A DNA stretch of 64,000 nucleotides from Deltaproteobacteria bacterium (GCA_019307945.1 JAFDIS010000001.1:62001-126000); one strand, 5' to 3'; numbered from the stretch's first letter, positions 33,126 through 42,201 are shown. The notes: a model not told the origin generated them from the letters alone. Program-made: numbers and translations.

Positions 33126-34763
33126 CTATCGATCCTTGAACCGGATCAGGGAAGGATCGTAATCCGGGGGTTCTTGGTAGCCAAGGAGATTCAAGATCGT
33201 TGAGGCCACGTTGGAAAGGCCCCGCTTTCCCAGGTCCGCCATGAAGTATTCGCCCCCGTAACCCGGGTCGAAGATGGCAAAGGGCACCGGATTCAGGGTG
33301 TGGGCGGTCTTCACGACTCTATCTCCGTTCTCGTCCAGCGTGTACATGACATCGGAATTCCCGTGGTCCGCGGTCACCAGGGCAATACCCTGCAGCCCTT
33401 CTATCACCTCCAGCAGTTTCCCCACGCAAACGTCCACCGTCTCCACCGCCTTCACCGCCGCTTCCAGGTTCCCGGTGTGACCCACCATGTCGCCGTTGGC
33501 GAAATTGAGCCTCCCGAACCGGTAGGAATCCTTTGTCAGGAGTTCCGAAACCACCCGGGTGATATCAGGGGCCTTCATTGCGGGGGCCTTGTCGAATTCG
33601 ATCCGGTCGGAAGGCACCTCCACGTAGGTTTCGAGGTTAGGATCGATATACCCGGACCGGTTCCCGTTCCAGAAGTAGGTGACATGGCCGAATTTCTGGG
33701 TCTCGGAGACTGCAAAAGAGCGGACACCTTCGGCGCACAGATACTCGCTTACGGTACGTTCAATGGTTGGGGGTTCCACCAGGAAGTTGGGGGGGATATG
33801 AAGGTCGCCGTCGTACTCCATCATCCCGGCGTAGAGGACATCGGGAAGGGGACCACGGTCGAACTCGTGAAAGTCTTTCTCGGTGAATGCCCGCGAGATC
33901 TCGATTGCCCGATCCCCGCGGAAATTGAAGTTGATGACCACGTCACCGTCCCTAACGGGCCCCACGGGATTTCCATCCCCATCGACCACCACAAAGGCGT
34001 CCATGTACTGGTCCGTAATCTCGGGGTCTTCCGAATAATAGGTCCGCACGGCATCCTCGGCGGACGGAAAAGGGCGGGCCTTGCCCAGCACGTGCGCCTC
34101 CCACCCCCGCCGGACGATGCTCCAGTCCGCGCCGTAGCGGTCCATGGTGACCCTCATCCGGCCCCCGCCCGAGGCGATACGGTAGTCGCAGCCTGACGAC
34201 CGGGAGATCTCTCGAAGCCTATTCTCGGTGGGAACCACATAATCGAGGGCCGACCTTTCTCCCACGTCCCGGCCGTCCAGAAGGGCATGAACCCGCACGC
34301 GCCCAAGACCCTTTTGGGCGCATCGGTCCACCAGGGCATAGAGTTGATCAATGTGGGAATGGACGTTTCCGTCCGACAGAAGCCCCAGGAAGTGCACCGT
34401 GCCACCTGCCTTAGCCCTTTCCTCCACCGCTTTCCAGAGCCGGCCCTGAAACACGGCCCCCGTCTCTATGGCCTTGTTCACGAGCCTGGCGCCCTGGTCG
34501 AACACCCTGCCCGCGCCCAGGGCGTTGTGCCCCACCTCGCTGTTGCCCATGTCCCCGTCGGTGGGAAGCCCCACCGCGGTTCCATGGGCCTGCAATTCAC
34601 AATAGAAATCCGAGGCCCAAAGCCTGTCCAGCGTGGGAGTGTGGGCCAGGTAGACCGCGTTTCCCTCCTGCCTCGCGCCCACCCCGATCCCGTCCATGAT
34701 GATCAAGAGCAGAGGTCCCCGTCTGCCGTGGAAAGATGAAAGCTTTTCAAGATGAAGTGCCAC
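33126..34763 (-). CDS. gpmI: 2,3-bisphosphoglycerate-independent phosphoglycerate mutase
   Basis: About 545 residues, normal for GpmI. It interconverts 3- and 2-phosphoglycerate using two metal ions. The catalytic Ser lies in GDMGNSEVGHNALGAG, and metal-binding motifs IIMDGIG, DGRDVGERSALDYV and TADHGNSDVMYT are present. GTG 34763 is chosen as the start (AAGGAG upstream, and the family N terminus LLLIIMDGIGVG follows). The open frame continues much further upstream, but there it runs opposite a real SUMF1-like reading. It follows the SUMF1-like gene by 16 bp, so they may be co-transcribed although functionally unrelated. Confidence 0.95.
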   Translation of the reverse strand: MALHLEKLSSFHGRRGPLLLIIMDGIGVGARQEGNAVYLAHTPTLDRLWASDFYCELQAHGTAVGLPTDGDMGNSEVGHNALGAGRVFDQGARLVNKAIETGAVFQGRLWKAVEERAKAGGTVHFLGLLSDGNVHSHIDQLYALVDRCAQKGLGRVRVHALLDGRDVGERSALDYVVPTENRLREISRSSGCDYRIASGGGRMRVTMDRYGADWSIVRRGWEAHVLGKARPFPSAEDAVRTYYSEDPEITDQYMDAFVVVDGDGNPVGPVRDGDVVINFNFRGDRAIEISRAFTEKDFHEFDRGPLPDVLYAGMMEYDGDLHIPPNFLVEPPTIERTVSEYLCAEGVRSFAVSETQKFGHVTYFWNGNRSGYIDPNLETYVEVPSDRIEFDKAPAMKAPDITRVVSELLTKDSYRFGRLNFANGDMVGHTGNLEAAVKAVETVDVCVGKLLEVIEGLQGIALVTADHGNSDVMYTLDENGDRVVKTAHTLNPVPFAIFDPGYGGEYFMADLGKRGLSNVASTILNLLGYQEPPDYDPSLIRFKDR

Positions 34764-34779
34764 TACTGCATGTTCTCCT

Positions 34780-35616
34780 TCACTCCGCTTCCCTGACAAC
34801 CCTGAAACCGAGATTTTTGAGACGGCTTGCGGGGTGGGCGTAGTTGCGGTTCGCGCACCGGCACTGCCAGGCGTGCTTGAACCAGCTTCCGCTCCGGCGC
34901 ACCTTCTTGGTCCCGGTGGGGGGACCCTTGGGATCCACGGCCGGCCCCGAAGGATAGGGCCCATACCAGTCAAAGCACCACTCCCAGACATTACCGTGCA
35001 TGTCGTAGAGGCCCCAGGCATTGGGGGCGTAGTTGGCCACATAGGTACAGGCGTCCGTGGGCAGGCCGCGTTTCTGATTCGAGGCAACACATTCGTCAGA
35101 TTTCAGGCTGTTATTGGCGAACATAGCCTGGTCGCAAGAAATCTCGTCACCCCAGCAATAGGCGGTCCGGCTGCCTGCCCGGCACGCATATTCCCATTCG
35201 GCCTCCGTTGGAAGGCGGTATCGGCCCTCATTGAGGGCATTGAGTTTTTCGATAAATTCCATCGCGTCGTACCACGAGACTTTCACTACGGGTCTTCGCG
35301 GGTGCCTGCCCCGTTTGAAAAATCCAAAGAAACGGCTTCCCATAAGTTTCCGCCACTGCCCTCGGGTCACCTCGGTGGTCTGCAGATAAAAAGGTCTGGA
35401 AATGGTTACTCGATGAAGGACCTCATCGCGGTCTCTGTTTGCCTCGTCCGGGGGGCTTCCCATGAGAAAAGTGCCCGCCGGAATGAGAACGAACTCCATG
35501 CCAACGGAGTTGACGAACTTGCGATCCTGGGACAGGGCGGCGCCGGGCGGCGTAGACAGATTCGCCGCCGCCAGAAACACCATGATCCCCACCAAAACGC
35601 CTACTCGCCGGTTCAT
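34780..35616 (-). CDS. Secreted SUMF1/formylglycine-generating-enzyme-like protein
   Basis: 278 residues with an N-terminal signal peptide (hydrophobic residues about 8-25). The SUMF1 fold shows VLIPAGTFLMGS, LQTTEVTRGQWRKLMG, RLPTEAEWEYACRAGS, GLYDMHGNVWEWCFDWYG and the C-terminal RSGSW...NLGFRVV. In true formylglycine-generating enzymes two cysteines follow the GSF motif. By eye the first is Lys here (GSWFKH), so sulfatase maturation is doubtful. It is probably a periplasmic or surface protein of unknown role. The divergent CoA-disulfide-reductase-type gene starts about 190 bp upstream. Confidence 0.85.
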   Translation of the reverse strand: MNRRVGVLVGIMVFLAAANLSTPPGAALSQDRKFVNSVGMEFVLIPAGTFLMGSPPDEANRDRDEVLHRVTISRPFYLQTTEVTRGQWRKLMGSRFFGFFKRGRHPRRPVVKVSWYDAMEFIEKLNALNEGRYRLPTEAEWEYACRAGSRTAYCWGDEISCDQAMFANNSLKSDECVASNQKRGLPTDACTYVANYAPNAWGLYDMHGNVWEWCFDWYGPYPSGPAVDPKGPPTGTKKVRRSGSWFKHAWQCRCANRNYAHPASRLKNLGFRVVREAE

Positions 35617-35696
35617 GGGGCCTCCTTTCCTCGCCGAAAATGCTCACGCTTATTGGGAGAATAGCACGTCGTTCCCCTCGTTCAAAGACAAAAACA

Positions 35697-35725
35697 TTGC
35701 ACTCAAAAGGCCCCTCTCGTATAAG
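35697..35725 (+). promoter_or_regulatory. Sigma-70-type promoter of the CoA-disulfide/persulfide reductase gene
   Basis: TTGCAC (35697-35702), a 17-bp spacer, then TATAAG (35720-35725). Transcription would start near 35732, giving a leader of about 75 nt. Confidence 0.65.
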
Positions 35726-35727
35726 GG

Positions 35728-35760
35728 ACCGAACGGAAAATACCCCCTCCCCTGTTCGGT
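35728..35760 (+). promoter_or_regulatory. Inverted repeat at the transcription start of the reductase gene
   Basis: ACCGAAC (35728-35734) and GTTCGGT (35754-35760) are perfect 7-bp arms 19 bp apart. They begin just after the -10 box. This could be a repressor site for a sulfur- or redox-responsive regulator or a leader hairpin. Confidence 0.4.
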
Positions 35761-35806
35761 GGGGCATGGATCCGTTTTCAGCGTTTTCAGGAGGGAGAAA
35801 GAGAGC

Positions 35807-37534
35807 ATGAGTCGACAAGTTCTGATCATCGGGGCCGTGGCCCTGGGCCCCAAGGCTGCATGCCGTTTCAAGCGCCTTGAGCCGGAATCAAGGGTCGTCA
35901 TGATCGACCAGGGAGAAATTATTTCCTACGGGGGCTGCGGCATTCCATATTTCATTTCCGGGGACGTGAGTGAGCCGGACCAACTCCAGTCCACCAGTTT
36001 TCACATGCTTCGCGATCCACGGTTTTTCCGGGACGTCAAGGACGTGGAGGTCCTGACCCGCACCAGGGCCCTTTCCATCAACAGAAAACAAAAGGTCGTG
36101 GCCGTGCGCGACGAGAGGAGCGGCGAAACAAGCGAAATGCCGTATGACCTCCTGGTCCTGGCAACGGGAAGCGTCCCCAACCGCCTCCCCATCCCGGGAA
36201 CCGATCTCGACGGAGTTTTCACGGTGAGCAATATTGAGGAGGCCGTTGCCATCAGAAACCGGGTGTCCCGGGGCCTTGTGGAACAGGCGGTGGTGGTTGG
36301 CGCCGGCGCCATCGGGCTGGAGGTGGCCGAGGCCCTGTCGGATCTTTGGGGTGTCGAGACCTCCGTCGTGGAGATCAGAGATCAAATACTGGCGGGTTTT
36401 CTAGGCCGCAACCTTGCCCGAATGGCCCATCGCCATCTTCAGACCCGGGGCGTTGAGGTCAATACGGGCGAGACCGTTTTGCGTTTCGAGGGCGAGGGAA
36501 AGGTGGAGCGCGTGGTTACGGACCAAAGGATCCTCAAGGCCGACCTGGTGATCATGGCCGTAGGAGTCAGGCCCAACGCCCACCTGGCCCGCGAGGCGGG
36601 ATTGGAACTGACACCCGGCGGCGGGGTGGCGGTCAATGAACGGCTTCAGACTTCGGATCCCGCCATCTACGCGGGGGGGGATTGCGTGGAGATTACCCAT
36701 CTCATCACCGGGAAACCGGCCCATTTCCCTCTGGGCTCCCTGGCCAACCGGCAGGGCCGCGTGATCGGAACCAATCTGGCGGGGGGTAATGCGGTATTCG
36801 AAGGGGCGGTAGGAAGCTGGGTCATGAAGATTTTCGACATCTCCGTGGCCGGAGCGGGCCTTACCCTGGGGGCGGCCAAAACCGCCGGTTTCGACGCTGC
36901 AAGCACCCTGGTGGTCCAGTTCGACCGGGCCCACTTCTTCCCTGAAAAGGACCTGATGTACCTTGAACTGGTGGTGGAAAAAGGTTCCGGAAGGGTACTG
37001 GGGATCCAGGGCCTGGGGAACAAGGGCGACGGCATGGTGGGGCGGATCAACGCCGTGGCTGCAATCCTCAAGGACCGGCCCACCACTGCGGATATCAGCA
37101 ACCTGGAACTCCCTTACTCCCCGCCCTTTTCCTCCGCCATGGACATCCTGAACGCCCTTGGAAACACAGCGGAAAACATGCTTGAGGGAAGGAACCGGAC
37201 CGCTGATCCCGATTTCTTTGCACAATGTTGGGAAGAACGGGGAACGGGCGAGACCCTCGTGATCGACTGCAGGGCTCCCCGGAACGCCGAGCCCTATGTC
37301 CGGTCCCACCCGTGGCACTGGAAAAACATTCCCCAGGACGAATTGCGCAGGCGCCTCGACGAAGTCCCGCGGGATCGCAAACTTCTCCTGGTTTGTAACA
37401 CCGGGGTGCGTTCCTTTGAAGCACAGCGGATCCTGGATCAGGCGGGAATCTCCGACACCCTGAATGTCCAGGGCGGGGTGGCGGCATTGAAAAAATGCGG
37501 GCTTGACCCTGCGGGCGAGCAGGACGACGGATAA
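35807..37534 (+). CDS. CoA-disulfide/persulfide reductase with C-terminal rhodanese domain
   Basis: 575 residues. Residues 1-450 form a pyridine-nucleotide-disulfide oxidoreductase: an FAD site starting VLIIGAVALGPKAA, a single redox Cys in SYGGCGIPYFISG, an NAD site with VVVGAGAIGLEVAEAL, and the dimerisation domain. Residues about 470-570 form a rhodanese domain with active Cys in LLVCNTGVRS. The architecture matches NADH-dependent persulfide reductases and CoA-disulfide reductase-rhodanese fusions, which reduce persulfides, polysulfide or CoA-disulfide. GGAGGGAG precedes ATG 35807; the longer upstream frame runs against the SUMF1 gene and is discarded. It fits a sulfur-metabolising anaerobe. 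Confidence 0.92.
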   Translation: MSRQVLIIGAVALGPKAACRFKRLEPESRVVMIDQGEIISYGGCGIPYFISGDVSEPDQLQSTSFHMLRDPRFFRDVKDVEVLTRTRALSINRKQKVVAVRDERSGETSEMPYDLLVLATGSVPNRLPIPGTDLDGVFTVSNIEEAVAIRNRVSRGLVEQAVVVGAGAIGLEVAEALSDLWGVETSVVEIRDQILAGFLGRNLARMAHRHLQTRGVEVNTGETVLRFEGEGKVERVVTDQRILKADLVIMAVGVRPNAHLAREAGLELTPGGGVAVNERLQTSDPAIYAGGDCVEITHLITGKPAHFPLGSLANRQGRVIGTNLAGGNAVFEGAVGSWVMKIFDISVAGAGLTLGAAKTAGFDAASTLVVQFDRAHFFPEKDLMYLELVVEKGSGRVLGIQGLGNKGDGMVGRINAVAAILKDRPTTADISNLELPYSPPFSSAMDILNALGNTAENMLEGRNRTADPDFFAQCWEERGTGETLVIDCRAPRNAEPYVRSHPWHWKNIPQDELRRRLDEVPRDRKLLLVCNTGVRSFEAQRILDQAGISDTLNVQGGVAALKKCGLDPAGEQDDG

Positions 37535-37535
37535 A

Positions 37536-37576
37536 CCCCGGGAACCGGGGTCATCTACCGGGGTGAGCGCCCCCGG
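37536..37576. terminator. Paired GC hairpins between convergent genes
   Basis: CCCCGG-GAA-CCGGGG (37536-37550) and CCGGGG...CCCCGG (37558-37576) lie between the reductase gene and mlaA, which converge. No T-run follows, so termination strength is uncertain. Confidence 0.5.
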
Positions 37577-37585
37577 AGAACTCGA

Positions 37586-38476
37586 CTATTTCTTGATCTT
37601 GGCCTTCCGGTGCTGGTGGTAGGCGTCCCTCATGGCCACATAGGGGTCCAGGGCGGCCTTCTTCATGGATTCATATTCCCCGATCTCGAGGGAGACCCTG
37701 TTCACGCCCTTCTCGTATCCCTTGACCGCTATTTTGTCTCTGGTGGAGGGGATCACGTAATTGAGGGGGTCAAGAAAGGAATCCCCGGCAAACCCCACCG
37801 TATCCCTGAGGCTCGACGGCCCCAGGAAGGGCCAGCAGATGTAAAACCCCGGCCCGATCCCCAGAAGCCCCAAGGTTTGCCCCAGGTCTTCGTCCTGGGG
37901 GCCCTTGTCCCAGACGATTTTCGCCACGTCCTGGAGCCCCCCGAAACCTGCCGTGGAGTTCACCACGAACCGCAGGATTTCCCACCCGAACCCCTCGATC
38001 TTACCCTGCAGGAGGCAATTGACGGCCCGGATGGGGGTTTTCAGGTTGGTGAAGAAATTTCGGATGGAAACACGCAGGAGTTGGGGAACCACGAACCTGT
38101 AGCCTTGGGCCACGGGCTTGAGGACCCAAAAGTAAAGCCTGTCGTTGAACTCGAAAAAGACGCGGTTTACTGGTTCCAGGGGGTCCGGCAGGGCGTCCAG
38201 TGGTTCCTCATCTTCCAGGTCTTCGAATTCATCCGGCCGGATCTTTTCCCTTGTGGCCGCCTCAGCGAGAAGCACGGCAGAGCCGCCGGCCGAAATTTCT
38301 TCCTCCTCCACGTAGGATGGGGGCACGGAGATCGTAAGACCGTGCACCCCCTCCTCTTCGTGGGGCAGGGCGCCCGCGGAGCCCGGCCCCATCATGAAGA
38401 GGCCCACGAACAGGAGGAGAGTCAGCGAATAGACTTTCCGCCCTGCGGGGTGACTGTTCGCCTCCGGACAGGTCAT
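37586..38476 (-). CDS. mlaA: MlaA/VacJ family phospholipid-retrograde-transport protein
   Basis: 296 residues. It has a cleavable signal segment, an acidic linker (about 70-95) and the MlaA domain: DPLEPVNRVFFEFND, RNFFTNLKTPIRAVNCLLQGK, GQTLGLLGIGPGFYICWPFLGPS. MlaA removes misplaced phospholipids from the outer leaflet of the outer membrane and passes them to MlaC. E. coli MlaA is a lipoprotein; no lipobox Cys is visible here (the signal ends with Gly/Ala residues), so anchoring may differ. The ATG overlaps the mlaC stop by 4 bp. It is the last gene of the mlaEFDCA operon. Confidence 0.95.
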   Translation of the reverse strand: MTCPEANSHPAGRKVYSLTLLLFVGLFMMGPGSAGALPHEEEGVHGLTISVPPSYVEEEEISAGGSAVLLAEAATREKIRPDEFEDLEDEEPLDALPDPLEPVNRVFFEFNDRLYFWVLKPVAQGYRFVVPQLLRVSIRNFFTNLKTPIRAVNCLLQGKIEGFGWEILRFVVNSTAGFGGLQDVAKIVWDKGPQDEDLGQTLGLLGIGPGFYICWPFLGPSSLRDTVGFAGDSFLDPLNYVIPSTRDKIAVKGYEKGVNRVSLEIGEYESMKKAALDPYVAMRDAYHQHRKAKIKK

Positions 38477-39081
38477 GTACCCGACTCCACCTTGGCCTTC
38501 AGCTTCTTGATCAATTTCTTGTAGGAGGAGCCCACGATAATACTGTTGAACTGCCTGCGATAGTTGTTGATGAGACTTACCCCCTGGATGGAAATGTCAT
38601 AAACGTACCATTGCCCGTCCTTTCTCTTAACCCTATACTTAACGGGAATCTCCGTTTCCTTTCGGGTGACGATCTTTACCTTGACGATGCCGTAATCGCC
38701 GTCCACCGCTTCACCCTCATAGATCACTTTTTCCCCTGAGTAGCCTTCGACACGGTCGAGGTAGGTACGCTCCAAAAGGTGTCCGAAAAGCCGGATAAAC
38801 TCCTTTTTCTCGGCAGGCGTTCTCTTTCGCCAATGCCTGGCCAGGGTACGCCGGGACATCTCCTCCCAATCGAAGCGCTCGTCCACAACCGCCCGGATGC
38901 GGCGCCTGCGATCCGCAGCGTGTGCTTCCCCCTTCAAGGCGGGGTCGCTGACAATCTTGAGGATCTTGTCCGTGGTCTCCCGGATCTGATCCGTGGGTGT
39001 ACCGGCCCACCCGATCCCATTCCCCGCCCCGACGACCACGATCCCCCAAAGGACAAACAAAAACCTTCTCAGAAGCCTCAT
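38473..39081 (-). CDS. mlaC: MlaC periplasmic phospholipid-binding protein
   Basis: About 202 residues from ATG 39081 (GGAGGT upstream; a TTG at 39111 is weaker). A signal peptide (RRFLFVLWGIVVVGAG) is followed by the Tgt2/MlaC domain with RFDWEEMSRRTLARHWRKRTPAEKKEF and VYDISIQGVSLINNYR near the end. It ferries lipid between MlaA and the MlaFED complex. It lies 45 bp from mlaD and overlaps mlaA by 4 bp. Confidence 0.94.
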   Translation of the reverse strand: MRLLRRFLFVLWGIVVVGAGNGIGWAGTPTDQIRETTDKILKIVSDPALKGEAHAADRRRRIRAVVDERFDWEEMSRRTLARHWRKRTPAEKKEFIRLFGHLLERTYLDRVEGYSGEKVIYEGEAVDGDYGIVKVKIVTRKETEIPVKYRVKRKDGQWYVYDISIQGVSLINNYRRQFNSIIVGSSYKKLIKKLKAKVESGT

Positions 39082-39126
39082 CACGACCTCCAGCAAATGC
39101 ACAGGCGCCAACGGTTTCCCGGGCCC

Positions 39127-39570
39127 TTACAATTTACCGAACACGTAATTCGAGATCAGTTGTTCGAGATCCACGGCCGACTGCGTTTCACGGATTCTTT
39201 CGCCTGGTTTCAACACTCTATCGGATCCACCCGGCGTGATCTCCACATATTTCTCGCCGATCAACCCCTTGGTCTTCACCGATGCAATGGCGTCTTCCTG
39301 AATCTTGAGATTCGTCGGCAAAGCTATAACGGTCCTGGCCTCATAGTCGTCCAGCACGACCTTCTTCACGCGCCCCACTTCCACCCCGGCGATAACCACT
39401 GAAGAGCCGGTCTTGAGCCCGCCGACGTTGGAGAAGACCGCTTCGATTTCATATCCATCACCTCCCAGGACTTCCATCCGTCCCAGCTTGATGGAAAGGT
39501 AGCCGAGACAGAGGATCCCCGCGATCATAAACACGCCCACAGCCAGTTCGAGGTCCAGTTTACGCATCAT
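39127..39570 (-). CDS. mlaD: MlaD MCE-domain membrane-anchored protein
   Basis: 147 residues. One N-terminal transmembrane helix (about 8-26) is followed by a single MCE domain (YEIEAVFSNVGGLKTGSSVVIAGVEVGRV; GLIGEKYVEITPGG). It forms the hexameric periplasmic ring on the MlaE permease. A 203-bp gap separates it from mlaF, wider than the other junctions in this operon. Confidence 0.95.
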   Translation of the reverse strand: MMRKLDLELAVGVFMIAGILCLGYLSIKLGRMEVLGGDGYEIEAVFSNVGGLKTGSSVVIAGVEVGRVKKVVLDDYEARTVIALPTNLKIQEDAIASVKTKGLIGEKYVEITPGGSDRVLKPGERIRETQSAVDLEQLISNYVFGKL

Positions 39571-39773
39571 TCACTCCTCAGGGTCTGGCCCCGCAGGACG
39601 CAGCAGACCCCTCTCCTTTTGCCCGCGGTTCACCGCAGGCTTCCAAGTAGCGCCCCACGGGGAGGCCCGCGATACGACACCCGGCCCTTCTCTGACCGCA
39701 TTCATGCACGGCGAAAGCCCCAGCATTGTGGGCCGGTGGTCCGAGTGCTCATTCTTCGGCGGGAAGTACCCCT
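39571..39773. other. Spacer between mlaF and mlaD
   Basis: About 200 bp inside an otherwise compact operon. No gene, promoter or clear hairpin identified. Confidence 0.4.
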
Positions 39774-40541
39774 TCAAGCCCCCGCAGCCTTCCCCACCCT
39801 CCCCTTGATCGTGGTACAGGTGGTCCCTTCCATGAATTCCCGCACCACCGGATCGTGCGAATCCACGAAATCTTCGGGAAGCCCTTCCGCGAACACCACT
39901 CCCGAACGTAACATGGCCACCCGGTCCACGATATCGAAGACCCGCGGGATTTCGTGTGTCACGATGACTCCCGTGAATGAAAGTCTCCTGTGGAGGGTAT
40001 CGATCAATTGAAGAATAGACAGTCCGATCACCGGATCCAGGCCCGTTGTAGGTTCATCAAAAAGCATGATTTCCGGTTCCGAGACCAGCGCCCTGGCAAG
40101 TGCCGCCCGTTTCACCATCCCACCGCTTATCTGGGAAGGGTACTTGTATTCGGCCCCCGAAAGGCCCACATTTTCCAGTTCCTTCAAAACGCGTTCCCGG
40201 ATGACGTCGTCACTCAGCCTGGTCTTTTCCTTGAGGGGAAAAGCCACGTTTTCAAACACCGTCAAGGAATCGAACAATGCCCCTCCCTGGAACAGAAAAC
40301 CCAGACGACTCCGGAGTTCGATCAGGGCTCGACCCTTGAGACCCTCGAGGTCCTTGCCGTCCACCACCACCCTTCCCCGATCGGGTCTCATGAGTCCCGC
40401 TATGTGTTTGAGCAGGACGCTCTTTCCCTCTCCGCTCCCACCGATAAGAGCCACCACCTCGCCCTTGCGGATGCTGAGGTTGACTCCCCTCAGCACCTCA
40501 TTGCCGTCGAATGACTTGTAGACTTCCCGAATTTCAATCAT
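39774..40541 (-). CDS. mlaF: MlaF ABC transporter ATPase
   Basis: 255 residues with Walker A GGSGEGKSVLLK, an ISGGMVKRAALARAL signature in which the usual LSGG-type motif is varied, and Walker B IMLFDEPTTGLDP. This pattern is typical of MlaF/Ttg2A. It energises lipid movement through MlaE. It follows mlaE by 15 bp. Confidence 0.96.
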   Translation of the reverse strand: MIEIREVYKSFDGNEVLRGVNLSIRKGEVVALIGGSGEGKSVLLKHIAGLMRPDRGRVVVDGKDLEGLKGRALIELRSRLGFLFQGGALFDSLTVFENVAFPLKEKTRLSDDVIRERVLKELENVGLSGAEYKYPSQISGGMVKRAALARALVSEPEIMLFDEPTTGLDPVIGLSILQLIDTLHRRLSFTGVIVTHEIPRVFDIVDRVAMLRSGVVFAEGLPEDFVDSHDPVVREFMEGTTCTTIKGRVGKAAGA

Positions 40542-40556
40542 GGGCTTATCAGCTTT

Positions 40557-41339
40557 TTATCCGAACAGGAGCGAGGTCATGAAGTAATCCCAAATGAGGA
40601 CCAAGACCGAGGACATAACCACCGCCTGAGTCGTGGCCTTGGAGACTCCCTCGGCGCCGAATCCGGTGAAAATGGAGGTGTAAAACCCCTTGTAGCAACA
40701 GACCCACGCGATGATGATTCCGAAACTCAAGGATTTGTACAATCCTTCCAGGACGTCGGCCATCTCCACATAATTCGCCATCTCCCCGAAGTAGACCCCC
40801 GCGCCTACTCCCAGGAGCTTGCCGCCCGTAAGATAACCGCCGTAGATCCCCACCACGTCGAAAACGGCCGACAGCAGCGGAAGCGATATGACGGCGGCGA
40901 CAAGATTGGGCACGACCAGGTATCGATAGGGGTTGAGGCCCATGAGTTCCAGCGCGTCGATCTGCTCACTGATCCTCATGATACCGATCTCGGCCGTGAT
41001 GGCGGAGCCCGCTCTACCGGTCACCATCAGGGCGGTGATCACCGGTCCCAGTTCCTTAATCAAAGCCAATCCCACCATGGGCCCGAGAAAGGCGTCGGAT
41101 CCGAACCGGCTCAAGCTGTAAAACCCCTGGAACCCCAAAACCATTCCGGAAAAGCACCCCGTCAGGAGGATGACCACCATTGACTGGAATCCGATGAAAC
41201 GGATTTGCTTGAGCACGCGCAACATCTTGAGGGGCGGGATAACGGCATAGAAGAATGCCTTGCCCAGAAAAACCCCCATCACGCCCATTCTGTCAGTGTA
41301 CAAGAGCGTCCAAGCGCCGAGTTTCCTGATGAATTTCAT
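40557..41339 (-). CDS. mlaE: MlaE phospholipid permease
   Basis: About 260 residues from ATG 41339. A multi-span inner-membrane permease with the MlaE signatures GLALIKELGPVITALMVTGRAGSAITAEIG and DALELMGLNPYRYLVVPN, which form the coupling/TM core. The open frame extends to 41504 and into livF, but those residues are Cys/Ser-rich and unlike the family. It is the first gene of mlaEFDCA and lies about 140 bp after livF. Confidence 0.95.
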   Translation of the reverse strand: MKFIRKLGAWTLLYTDRMGVMGVFLGKAFFYAVIPPLKMLRVLKQIRFIGFQSMVVILLTGCFSGMVLGFQGFYSLSRFGSDAFLGPMVGLALIKELGPVITALMVTGRAGSAITAEIGIMRISEQIDALELMGLNPYRYLVVPNLVAAVISLPLLSAVFDVVGIYGGYLTGGKLLGVGAGVYFGEMANYVEMADVLEGLYKSLSFGIIIAWVCCYKGFYTSIFTGFGAEGVSKATTQAVVMSSVLVLIWDYFMTSLLFG

Positions 41340-41481
41340 GCGCGCCAGTCTTCCAGATCTTTGAATGGATGTCAAAGAATTTTCGATGGAACGAAGCCCC
41401 TTTTCGGGCGTCTCAATCCCGGCAAAATCGGATGCGGCGCAGGTGAAAACGTGACATGCGGAAAGGCAAACAGGGCAGTAT

Positions 41482-42201
41482 CTACACGGCCAGAAACCGC
41501 TCACAGACTCCAGCGCTTAGCTCGTGCATCGGGCTGTCGTGGCAAACAGCGCCGTGGTCCACGATGAACGCCCGGTCACATATCCTTCCGGCGAAGCCGA
41601 GGTTCTGCTCGGCAAGCAATACGGTCACCCTGTCCTGCTTCAGGTTCTCCAATGTGGCGGCCAGTTGGTCCACGATCACCGGGGCCAATCCCTCGGAGGG
41701 TTCATCCAGAATCATCAGTTCAGGATTCCCCATGAGAGTACGCGCAATGGTCAACATTTGCTGCTCGCCGCCGCTGATCCGGCCGCCGAGCCGGTCTTTA
41801 TGCACCTGGAGATTCGGGAATAGATCATAGAGCCTTTCCGGCGTCCACGGTTCAAACCCCGCCCGGGGGGGTCTCCTGCCCACTTCCAGATTCTCCGCAA
41901 CCGTGAGTCCGGCGAAAATCCTTCTGTCTTCCGGGACGTAGCCCATACCCAGCGAACAGATCTTGTAGGTGGGCAACCCGGCAATCGAACGCCCCTTGAA
42001 AAGGATTTCCCCCTGCTTCGGGCTCACCAGCCCCATCACGCTCTTGAGTGTCGTGCTTTTTCCAGCCCCGTTTCGACCCAGCAGGACGGCGGCTTCACCC
42101 CTCCGTATGGAAAAGGTCATGTCGAAGAGAATCTGCGCTTTTCCGTAATAGGTGCGGACTCCCTTGACTTCCAATATCTTTTCCTTCCCGTGCCGCTGCA
42201 T
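41482..42201 (-). CDS. livF: Branched-chain amino-acid-type ABC transporter ATPase LivF
   Basis: 239 residues with Walker A LLGRNGAGKSTTLK, signature ISGGEQQMLTIARTLMG and Walker B LMILDEPSEGLAP, plus the YVPEDRRIFAGLTVAENL segment diagnostic of LivF. It forms an ATPase pair with LivG. It is the last gene of the livJ-HM-G-F set on the minus strand. Confidence 0.95.
   Translation of the reverse strand: MQRHGKEKILEVKGVRTYYGKAQILFDMTFSIRRGEAAVLLGRNGAGKSTTLKSVMGLVSPKQGEILFKGRSIAGLPTYKICSLGMGYVPEDRRIFAGLTVAENLEVGRRPPRAGFEPWTPERLYDLFPNLQVHKDRLGGRISGGEQQMLTIARTLMGNPELMILDEPSEGLAPVIVDQLAATLENLKQDRVTVLLAEQNLGFAGRICDRAFIVDHGAVCHDSPMHELSAGVCERFLAV

Noticed and set aside
34764-35090. 109-residue N-terminal extension of GpmI
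   Set aside because: It overlaps the SUMF1-like gene on the same strand in another frame and has low-complexity sequence; GTG 34763 fits the family start.
40557-41504. 315-residue version of MlaE
   Set aside because: The extra N-terminal 55 residues run into livF and are Cys/Ser-rich, unlike MlaE; ATG 41339 gives the normal length.
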